From: Cheilinus undulatus
Lineage: Eukaryota > Chordata > Actinopteri > Labriformes > Labridae
Assembly: GCF_018320785.1 (NCBI RefSeq)
Contig: NC_054878.1
Span: 45,317,429 to 45,381,428, forward strand
DNA length: 64,000 bases
Reading direction: 5' to 3'
The position numbers and the translations under genes were made by a program. Position 1 is the stretch's first letter. Every line of letters begins with the position of its first letter. Shown here in pieces: positions 35,801 to 47,800 of this stretch. The notes beneath the pieces are model-generated. The model was not told where the DNA came from, did no database searches, and was given only the letters and a program-made list of their open reading frames with translations.

Positions 35801-38800
35801 CATCTTCATCTTCGCCTTCGTCATCACACATGTCATCCTCAGTGAGTAACGCCAGCCGACAACACCTCCTACACGCCTCTCACAGCTTCAACTGTGATTC
35901 ACTTATTGATTTCTTTATGAAAATACTTCAGCTGCTGCACACGCCACTTCCCTACGGACGCAAAGGAAACAACATTTACTAAAGCACTGCAGAATAAATA
36001 TAAAAGACTGCTTCTCAGGGAAGTCAGGATGCCAAAATTTTAAACTCTGATATGATTCAAGTGAAAATCAAACACTACTGATTCTTGTTTGGAACCATGG
36101 AAACAAAAATAGAAGTATTAGGTGTTTTATTGTTTTTATTTTTTAATAAATATTGTTATGTTTTGATTCTACCTTGAATTTTTTTGATGGATAAATTCCT
36201 CTCTTTCATTCCTCCCTTATGAAATAGATTCAGTTTTTAAAATGTTGCAACTCTTTAATATGTCAGAGATTTTGTTGTTTTATCAATCAATCAATCTTTG
36301 TATAAATAGCGCCAATTCATAACAGAAGTTATCCTAAGATGCTTTACACAGAAGGCAAGACCTTGAAGAAAATGTAGAATTTTTATATTAAAAATAATTG
36401 CAATCATAGTAGTATTTATGATGATTTTAATAAAAAATAAAGGTGATGGTAACTTTTATTATTATATTATTATAATGAGAAGAAGGAGATAGAGAAATGT
36501 TGTGTTTTCTAACCTTTGGTATCAAATAAGTTAATTATTTTAAGTTTTGACAACTTTAAAGTGTGTGTGTAGCTAGGTAGTTAGACTAGAGATTCTTATG
36601 AAAAGATAAATTATTCCGAATAATTGAATTATTAGTCCTTTAAATCCCTTACTGAATGGTAATCTGAGTACTTGTTCTAGAGCCTTTTTTAGCAATGATT
36701 TAATTATTTTTTATTTTATTATAAAGCTACAGGATCAGTCAGGTCATTGTAGATTTGATTAAAGAGACACATTATTTCCCTCACTTTGCCTGTTTAGTAT
36801 TAAATATCCACAAACTAAATGAGATTTGATTTACAGTCGTATAAAAATAGAAAGGAAGGAATTCGTGACTAACTGGAACTAAATAGTGTGAATATTTCAC
36901 AAAATAAACTCATAAAAGTGAACAAACTTTTATTTTTAGATTTATTAAATAATCGGTCTGTTTATCACTTTTGATGTAGACCAAAGCTTTTCTTAGTTTT
37001 CTAACAGGAAGGATTTTATTATCAGAAATGTCATCGTTTAATAATAAACTTTATTTATAACAGCTGCCCTTTTCAAAACAAAGTCACAATGTAATCCCAT
37101 GATAAACCGAGTTCAACGAGTCAGGAATGAGACAAATAAGACAATTATATGAACAAAATGTGATTATATCCTAACAACAAAAGATGTTGACTGTAAAAGG
37201 GCGAGCCTGAAATATTAATGTAAATGATTTCCTTTTGATTTTTTGAAAAGTTTTGTTTGAGAAAAAGTTAAGGGAAACATTTTGCGCAAGACTTGCCAAT
37301 ATGTGTGCGATTGAGGCATGGGGCAGGACATATTATCAGTGTTTTTATGCAACTACTTTTGCATGAAGGAAAGGTTAGCAATTTCTCCAGAATGTTGCCA
37401 ATGTTTTTGAGCAATCAAGACAGTGTATGGAAACAACAGGTATTTGTGAAGTTGCCAACATTTGTGCAACTGATGTCAGTGTTTCTTTGCAATCAAGACA
37501 GTGATGGAAAAGTTGCCATTTTTGAATAACAGTTGACATTGTTTGTGCAGTTAAGGCAGTGTGCTTAACATGAATGCTTTGGAGCAATGAAGACTATTTA
37601 GCAAAGGTCGGCAATTTTTTTGGAAAAATGAAAACTTTTTGTGCAGTTAAGATTTTCTGTATATGTTGGCAATGCTTTTGTGCAGCTAAGACAGGAAATC
37701 GCAATTTGTAAAGGTAATGTGGCCATCGTTTGTGTGTAATTAAGATAGTGAGTGCAGAGGTTGGCCTTTTTTCTTTTTTTTTTTTTTTTTTGAGAAAAAG
37801 TTGCCAACATTTATGTGCAGTTAAGATAGTGTGCTGGACATGATGTTTTATGCAAAGGTTGATATTTTTTTGAGAAAAAGTTATAAACAGTATTGTGCAA
37901 TTATGATAGTCTGCTGGATTTGTTTGTAATTTTTGAACAATTTGGACAGTATGCAAGGGTTGAAAATCTCTGTTAGAACGTTGCTAATGTTTTTGTGTGA
38001 GTAAGACGGTGTATGGGAAAGACAGGCATTTATTGAGAAGAAGTTTCCAACATTGGTGCAACTAAGAGCAGTGTTTCCCCTGCCATGTTGTCAGTGTTTC
38101 TTTGCAATCAAGACAGTATGATGGAAAAGTTGGCAACATTTTTGTGCAATCAAGACAGTGTTTGGGAACGTTTGTTTTCAGAAAAAGTTGCCAACATTTT
38201 TGAAATTAAGGTAGTGTGCTGGCCATGTTGTCTAAATGTTTTTGCAAAGGTTGGCAATTATGTGAAGAAAAGTTGCCAATAGTCTTGTGTAATTACAATG
38301 GTATGCTGGATATGTTGGCAACATTTTTCAGCTATGGATAAACTCTTAAAAATGTCCTAAAGGGATAGTAAACAGAAGAGTTGGATTAAGTGTTCTTAAC
38401 ATTGGCTGACTGTAAAAGATAAACAGCTGACAAAGTTCAGCTTTAGTACATGGATGTAAAGCTGCACTGCAATCATCAGAGAGTATCGTTGACAACTTCA
38501 TCACACCGAGTGTTTACTAGAAGGTGAAGATTGTGAGAAAAACAACTGCAGGTTCAGTTACATCAGCCAGAAATCCGACACGGAACTCTGCAGGAAGTGA
38601 TTCGCCCACTGAACAGAAATGTGTTGAAAAAGCTGAAAATCGTCACTGACAGTCCGTGACCTCGGTCTTCTCTGGAGCTAAGACTGAAATTATTTCCCTC
38701 CTGTTCTGTAATGTTTCATCACACCGGTGTCATGATGAGATTTGTTTCAGTAACGCTGGTTTAAGATGTTGAACGTCTCAAACCCTGGTGCGTTTCGTTC

Positions 38801-41800
38801 CTCTGCTGGGCCGTTTGCAACTCTGCAGCAGCTTCATCTCTTTAATGGATCAGACATCGATCCTGCTAAGCCTCGCCCCCTGTGCTGTGATTGACAGGCT
38901 GTCAGAGAGAGGCTGAGGCTGCAATCTTGACATGTTTCCAGTTACTGATCGATTGGACCGCTTTTTTTTTCTAATATGCTGCAAAACCTCAAATCTTAAC
39001 AAGTGTGTGTCTAAATAGAATGATTAATCCCCTTTTAGCCAACATATCCAGATAAACATCTGATTCACGATATAAAATGCAAAATAAAGACTAAGGACCC
39101 TGTCTTGGCTTTTAGATTAATCATGATCAATAATCATGACTTCAGCATCAATCAGTATAATCATAATAAGGGTTTTGGATGTAAAAAAAAAAAAAGCAGC
39201 CCTAATATACAGTTTTCTGTTTTTATCACAGTGATAAATAAATGAAAACTGAGGCACTGATGGTCCTGTGAGTATGCTAGATTTCCTTCTATATTTACCG
39301 TTATGTCAAGGGACAAAGGCATGAGAAATATGGGAATGCAGTGCATTCAGACAGTGTTAAGACCCCTCATGGAGTCCACCTGTGATAACTGAATTGATTG
39401 GACATGACTTGGAAAGGCACACACCTCTCCAATCAAGGTGTAGAAACATCTCAGCTAGGATCCAGAGAAATGGGAGGAACCTGAGCTACATTTACTGTGT
39501 TTTTGCAGAGGGTCTGAACACTTCATGTCGATGTGATGAGTTTTTTATTTTTTCTAAAATTCTGTTTTTACTTTGTCATAATGGGTACTGAGTGTAGATT
39601 AATGAGAATAAAATGTTTTTTAACTGTAGCATCAGGCTGCAGCATAGCACAATTGAAAAAAGTGAAATAAATCTATTTATTAACCCTTAGATGCATGAGT
39701 GGCTGGACCCTACACTCCCATAAGTGGGTCAAAAATGACCCGTGTTGGAGCGCACAGATGGTCGAGTGGTTTAAGGCGCTACCCATGGGTTCAAATCCGG
39801 CCTGTGGCCCTTTATCGCATGTCTTTCCCCACTCTCTTCTTTGTTTCCGAGTCTATCCGGTGTCCTTCCTCTATCTAATAGAGGCCCAAAAACAAATCTT
39901 AAAAAAAAGAAAACAACCCGTGTTGGAATCAGTGTGTTTTTATGCCACTTTGTGGCCACTTTGGGTTAAGAATAACTATTTTTTAAATATTTTTGAGTTT
40001 TATTTTGGTCCCATTTTTAACATTTTAAAAAATTTTTGAAATTGGAAAAGAAAGTTATATAACAGAGCAATGTCAACATCCCTTTTGTGTGTGTGTGTGC
40101 GTGGGGTGTGTTTTAAAGAGTATAGGTTTTTGCACACTGAGTCCATTTTTGTCCAAATTATTTTTCCGGGACAGGTTTGATTTTATGTGACTTTTCGCAT
40201 CAATCCAATGCATTTAAGCGGGTGATTAATGATTTAGATCAGCATGTGCTGCTAACTTTTTACTCGCTCTCTCACCCCTGCCTGACCCTTCCATTCTCTC
40301 TGTTCCTCTTTTGCACTGAAACCCACTTTACACACTGTTATTTGCCTTTGGATAATGTGGAGCTAAACCATGGGTATATGACAGATAAAGGTGTAAGTTT
40401 GTTCTCACAGCCACCTAACAGAGACTGAATTAAAAGTTGCTCTCCATCTCTCTCGGCACAGCTATGATGTACGAGCTGGTGCCAACAAACAATTTACCAC
40501 ATTCCACATATTCTTACAGTGGATATAAAGTTCTTAACAAATGTATTAGACCACCTTTCATATTTGTCTCAAAGACTATCCAGCATCATGAAGTGCTTTA
40601 ATGCGGACTCTTTCATTTTCAGTGAGCTCTCCACGTTTTACCATTTTGAACAGGAATGAGGAATCTCAAACTGAATTCACCCAAATTTGAGCCGGCTCAC
40701 TGGGCTTCTCTGAGAAGTCAGAAATGAATCAAGCATAACATTCAACCACTAAAACTATTTTTTTCTGTTCAGGAAGGCAAGTAAATAACTATAATTTGAC
40801 ATATTTGTCAAGAAATAAAAATGTGCTTTACTATTTTCCAGTTTTTTTTTTGTAAATCAGTAAATTTGAAAATTGATGGATAACAATAATAATTATATTT
40901 TAGCATTAAAAATATCATTTGGGTTAAAGAGCTTCTACATATTGGTGTATTAACCTTTGCAGAAACATAAAAAATGATTTTGGTAATTACCAATGCTGTT
41001 AATTTAGGGCAGCTGTGGCATAAACCTTACTTTGGTTAGGGTTAGGGTGGTCGAATAAATTTGTTAAGCACTGTAAATAAAAACATAACAGACTCAGTGT
41101 GCAAAGGCCTTGTGTGTGCATGTTTGGTCATTCATGACTAGAGTATGAAAGAGTATGTGTTTCTTATCATCTATCATCAGATTTGTCTAGTCTATAGTTT
41201 ACAAAACTAGCTAGCTAACATTAGATAGATGTACTCTACTGTACGTATTGTGCGTGTGTATGTGAGTCTGTGCGCACACACACATGTGCACCATCACACA
41301 GTATAAACAGTAATGTTATCTAGCTAGAGTTAATTTGTTGATACATGATAATAAACATACTCTTTTACTCACTGGTCATGAATGTCACACCACTACCATT
41401 TCTCAGATAAAAATAAAGATAATAGTTACATGTATCAGATCTTGCTGTGTAAAATAATCTTCTTAAGGGCTCGCTCTTATGATCGAGTCTGTGTGGTCCA
41501 CAATATATATTCCTGACGGTCACAGTTGATAAGAATCAAAGGTTCCGGTGCACGTAGATGGCCTAGCGGTCTAAGGCACAACCCATGTACGCGGGTGGCC
41601 TGTGGCCCTTTGCTGTATGTCTCTCCCTACTGTCATCCTATTTCCAACTCTTTCCCTTGTCCTCCTCTGTCAAATAAAGGCACTAAACCTCCCCCCAAAA
41701 AAATCTTAAAAAAACAAAAATCTAAGGTATCAAAGGTAAAGGAATCAAAGGTTCCTATGTAATTCCATAGGAAATGAATGCAGGTCATTTTATCCACTTA

Positions 41801-44800
41801 TGGAAGAGTGGGTACAAAAGTAGAATTTCATAAAATCTATAAAAGGAAAATTAAAATTTTAAATGGTATGATATCAATAATGTGCTTTTTGAGGAAAAGC
41901 TTGAATATGAAAAGATTACAATTTTTCATTACAAAGATATTGGAAGAAAACAACCTCACCAGGTCATTTTTGACCCACTTATGCATCTAAGGGTTATGGT
42001 CCATAGAAGAGCGTTGCAATGTTTGGTGCAGTTTAGACAGTTTTTTGTTGCTGTGGAATTAAACAGCTGCTTATATTGTTTCATTCTTACTTATGGAAAC
42101 ATTTATGTTTTTTATTGTACGTGGTCCCTTTACAAATAAACAAATAGTGTTTAAAATTCGATCAAAACAACCCTAACTCCACCTTTACTTAATGCCTGTC
42201 AGTTAAAAATATTTTTAACAATAAGTCTCCCAAACAGAGTGTTAAATTTTGATTCTAGTTGAATTTTTCCTTGTTTATTTTCTGTGTTCATCAGGATGTG
42301 CTGTTTTTATCTAGATAATCCCAGTCCTTCTGTTCCAGAGAGAAAAAACTGCAGCTGATGATTGATTTTGTGTCTCTCTGCCGTGTTCTTTACGGCCGGC
42401 CGTCATTGATCTTCGTCTTTGCGTTCAGCCTGCTGATGTTCTGGTGCCCCGCAGGTCTGATCAGGCGTTAAAGCGGAGCCTCCAGCTGCTTCATATTTAC
42501 ATCCAACAGCCAGCAGCCTGTCTGTGATTACCCATGTCCTCATCTTAACACTACGCTGCTTGTTTTCTGTTTTTAGCAGTGGAGCTATTAAAAGATCCAG
42601 CAGACCGTCGTGACTTATAAACTAAATTTAGAGATCAGTGGCTCTTTTCAGGAAGCCTCGCTGCTCGTGATGTTTGTTTAGTTTAGTGGAGTTTTGGCGC
42701 CTCCAATGGGGCTTTTTCAATTTCAAGTTTAAGTCCATAATGAGGTTTATTAAAGGAAACCTGACCTGAGGAGACCAACAATGCCTCCAGGCAGGGGCAT
42801 CTCCAGGAATTCAGGGTCCCAGGAAAGATCTCAAATCAGGCCCCTCCACTGTATCAGTCATGATAAGATAGTCATAATTATCTGGCAGCTGCTTAGCTTG
42901 GTTCATACATTAAAGGTGAATACTGCTGTAGCTCCACATGTTCATTTATTAAAGATTTACTGTTCTAAACTATCTCTCTTCTCCCTTCAGGGTCAAACCG
43001 GACAGGTTTCCTGAGCGCACTCAAAGATAGCCCGGCCAGATATCCTTTAAAAACACAGAATGGACTTGCAGACATCTTTTGAGGCTTTTGACAAGAATTC
43101 AGTCTTAACTTTAGCATTCTTTCACACCACTCTAGCTCTATTTTAGAGGTGCATGATGTTGGATTTTTGCTGATATGCCGATATTTACTAATGAATTGAA
43201 ACCGATACTGATATCTATGCTGGGATTTAAATGCAGTTCAGATTTAAATCTGTAAAAAAAAAAAAAAAAAAAGAGGATGAACAAATTCATACATTTTAGT
43301 CTTCAGAACTCACTTTAAGTAATGAAAATGACTAAGAAAAAGACTTCATCCAGCACTGATAGATGATACAGGCCAATATTAACCAATAATACAGGACAAT
43401 ATTTACTGCTGATATTGGCATATATACACAGCCACTATAGGTCAATAGTTAAATATGATATAGTTGAATATTTATAGATGATACAGGCCAGTATTTACAG
43501 ATGATATAGGCAAATATTTATGGATGAAATAGACCAATATTTATGGATGAAATAGGCCAATATATCAAGATGATATAGGCCAATATTTGCAGATGATGCA
43601 GGCCAATATTTACAGATGATATAGGCCAATATTTTCAGATGATACAGGCCAATATTTACAGATGATATAGGCCTATATTTACATATGATATGGGCCAATA
43701 TTTACAGATGATACAGGCCAATATTTACAGATGATATGGGCCAATATTTACTGCTGATATTGGCCAATATTTACGGATGATATAGGCCAATATTTACAGA
43801 TGATACAGGCCAATATTTGCAGATGATACAGGCCAATATTTGCAGATGATACAGGCCAATATTTGCAGATGATACAGGCCAATATTTACGGATGATATAG
43901 GCCAATATTTACGGATGATATGGGCCAATATTTACAGATGATATAGGCCAATATTTACGGATGATATAGGCCAATATTTACAGATGATATAGGCCAGTAT
44001 TTACAGATGATATAGGCCAATATTTATGGATGATATAGACCAATACTTACAGATGATATTGGCCTGTATTTATTGATGATAAAGGCCAATAATACACATG
44101 TTATAGGCTTATATTCACAGTTGTTGTAGGTCTATATTTACAGTTGATATAAGACAGTATAAATGGATAAATAGGCCACCATTCACAGCTGAAATAAGCC
44201 TTCTTACTGAAGATTAATATGTTGTAAATGTAGACAGAGTTTTCGTATCAGCCAGTATCAATAATTAACTTTTTAGGCTAATACCTGTCTATACCAATAT
44301 CATGCTGATAACATTATGCATCCCTACTCTAATTGGCTGGTGTTATCACATCCAAGGCAGAACAATCTTAAATTTTTTAATGATTCCAGATCATTCTGAC
44401 TCGATCAGGTGCAGTGAAATAATCAGCCTGACTGTTTTATCAATAGATTTTTATCAACACTTTGAATCATTTTTAATTGTTTTATTTGAATGGCACCAGA
44501 GTTTCAGGATCTGATCCAGACTGAATAATTCTGAGGCATTTATCATCCCTCATAGCCCCCTCCTCTCACTCTGCCAGTTGATTATATTCGTGTTTGTGTT
44601 TCTGATTAATCAATGACTCTGGTGCAACCACCAACCACAGCTCAATATGTCCCATGATGCATTGCCAAGGTCAAACTGCTGTCACATGCTTGGAGCCACA
44701 ATGCCAATCAAGCAATTGTTGCTTCTTTTATAATTTTCCTTTAAAAGTGACCTTCAGGCCCATTTCTTTGATATTCTGTGACAGTTGGTGCTTAATGTCA

Positions 44801-47800
44801 AGTCTCTGAGGCACAACATGGCAGTAATGTCAAACTAAAGGATAAGATAAATGGTGGAGTCTGTCCTTGACTGATATTTGCACCGTCCTGGAGGTGGTGG
44901 TGTGCTTCTTCTCTGTATGGTCGATCGTTGGTCTGTCGGGGTTTCATACCTATCTGATCAGCTCCAACCAGACCACCAACGAGGACGTGAGTTTCCAGAC
45001 ATCAGGATCATTTAAAACCATCTTTAAAGGCTGTAAAGATGATGTAAACCAGTTCTCTTCTGTCTGCTCTTCTAGATTAAAGGTTCATGGTCCACAAAGC
45101 GAGGGAAGGACAACTACAACCCCTACAGCTACGGAAACATAATCACCAACTGCTGCGCCGCGCTGTGTGGACCACTGCCTCCGAGGTCAGATACCACCAC
45201 GACACGACCACACCAGGGTCTGAACTCAAGATTAAATCAGGACTAAACTCAGTTATTCAATAATGACTCGAATGAAGATTAAATCCAGAATTAGACTCAT
45301 GTTTTAGGAAAATTCAACCTAAATTTAGTCTCTAACCAAAGAGTAAAAACTAAACAATCCTAGAGCTGATTTAGGGATTACAATTTGCACATGATATTTT
45401 ATTTTTTTAGATGCACCTGTATTTTGGCCAGCTTTACAATATTTCAGTGTGAACACGAAATCATCAACACCCCTACTGCTATTCTTGTCCTCTCCCTCAG
45501 CAGACGATGCCTCTCTGTGTTTAATGAGGACACATCTCCATCGAGACCCTCCTTAGTGTGATTACAGACTTTTCCTCCGTTTATCAGTGTCAGTTTCTCC
45601 CTGCTGGTAGTGACTATTTGAGATGTTAAACTGATCAAAAAATATTCAGAACTGAATGATTTTTACAAATCATCATGCACAGAAACCTCTCCCATCAACT
45701 CTTCAGCCCAGTATACACTGAAGATTCACAAAAGGAGATAAAACTCGTTCAGACAGGATGCTCTGGGACAAGGGTGATTTCACATTAAGAATGATTATTT
45801 CCTACTGTGCCTGAGTGACCTGGGTCTGGTTCTGGGTACACTTGAGGCTAAAGACCAGTTCCATTTCAATCAGGGGGAACCGGGGTACAGTGGGCTCGTC
45901 TGCTTGAGGAGGTGGCCTCAGGCATGGTCCATGTGTACCAGAGTTAAAAGGGACATAGGCAAAAATCCCTTTTTCAGGCTTTTCTAACAAAAATATGTGC
46001 CCCTGGTCTGTCCAAACTAATTCAGAGATGCAACAGCTCATTCTGCACCACTACGACTGTTTCCTGCAGTGTTTTAAACCCTCTCACTGCATTGTGAATC
46101 ATTTGTCTGAACTGGGCTTGTGTAGATCATCTGCTGTGCTTCTTTAAGACAAAACAAATATGTGATCTGAAAACAAGCAATGTCTGCGAACCCAAATGGT
46201 GGTTCCAGGAGTCCGAGCCAAACCATTTCAGGCTTTAGAAGTATTGCATTTGTTTGCTTTTTCTCAAATTTAACAGGAGAAAAGTTGAACAGAAATTGAA
46301 GGTAGCAGCTGTAGGATTAAATAATCTACCAGAGACTTTTAAAGCTTTTTGAACTCAGCATTTATAGCCTAAAATGTGTAAATAAGATGTTATAGAATAG
46401 CAGTTTTCCACTTTATAAAGATTTTAAATGTAGTTTGACTTGCGACAGAATATGTCTTCACAGTGTTTTCACTGAAGTAGAGTTCTTCCTCCACCGCTGG
46501 AGACGATGAGAGGATGTTTGTTTTAGATCTGTGAACATACGGAGGGAGATGCATCTCGCCGTCTGCTCGTTACACCGCCGTCAGCTGTCACATATGTGTG
46601 CATGTCCTGTTAACACAGTCGCTCTGCCTGCTGACACCCTGAGTATGGAGACGACAGGTGGTGAAATCTGGCGGCACAAATACACCTACTAATATATTTA
46701 CCAATATATGTTTTAAGTCATGTGCAAAACGATTTCAAAATATTATTAATATGACGACGTGTTAGCGCCACCCTGAAAGAATAATAAATAAAGGATCTGT
46801 TTATTTTGGAGAAAAAATAGAGATTTCTGAGTTCATGAAGTTGTAAATTTACAAGAATTTAAACAATAATTTTGGTGGATATGAAGTTGAAAACAGCTCT
46901 ATATGTTGTTGGTGTAAGCCTTGATCCATCATGTTATCTGTAACATCTGGATTTTCAAGAGACACGGTCATAAACCGAGGATATTTAGAAGAAAACAACA
47001 GGCTGATTTAGTAAGGTGATGTTTGTTCAGGTCATAAAGTCAAAATTTCCTATTTAAAAACAGGAAACTTCCAGATATTTTTCTGTTTTTTTGATTTTGT
47101 AATTGAAATTTTTTGGGCTTTTATTCTTGAAAATAAAGGCTAAAAAGAGTCTTAAATAAGGGAGCAGTTTGTTTGGTTTTGGTCCATTGTTGTTTTTGGT
47201 ATTCTTATATTCGATTTGATTTGAATATTTGTTTGTTTTTGTCTATTCTGTTTGTGTATTTAAATAACAAAAATGTTCAGAAATAACATTTATTTAAAAA
47301 AAAAAACAAGGCCTTAAATTTCCCCCAAAGGTTCATGAATTTTGAGATCATGAAGTTAAAAATTCACCAGAATAAAACTCTGAATTATTGAGATTTTTCA
47401 GAGAATGTTCTGTTTTTTTCTGGTAAATTTCGCAACCTTAAAAATTTTGAATTATTTCTGATAACTTTTTGAATTTTGGATCTCAGATATTCTAAGCTTA
47501 AATTTTTCATCATAGTATGACATTTTACCCTCAGAAATATAAAGTTTTATGTTCTTGTGTATTTTCGACTCTTTCATCTCTATTGAGACTTTAATTTCTG
47601 AATAGTTTACTATTTTTAATGTTTGTAATATTTATAGTGGCCCTTGTACTGATGGGGATTTTTCTTATATTTTAATAAAGTTTTTATTTGGATTTTGTGT
47701 CTTTTTGTTCCAGTTTGATTGACAGGCGAGGTCTGATCCAGTCCGACACGCCACAGACCGTCGCCCAGTCCAACGGGACCGCCACCAGCAGCAGCTACAC

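Larger units (their letters stand above)
39681..41996 (+). mobile_element. Composite DNA element, ends TAACCCTTAGATGCAT, carrying three later insertions
   Basis: Left end TAACCCTTAGATGCAT (39681) and right end ATGCATCTAAGGGTTA (41981-41996) are perfect inverts over 16 bases. Inside both lies GTGGGTCAAAAATGACC or its complement. A TTAA at the left tip hints at a TTAA-target family, not confirmed on the right. The body holds two SINEs and one short TA-flanked element. No transposase recognised. Confidence 0.6.

Noticed and set aside
43033-43060. A GT-AG donor for the 49-base zdhhc14 exon
   Set aside because: No GT close to 43039 keeps the protein in frame with the next exon, whereas the AT-AC signals fit exactly.
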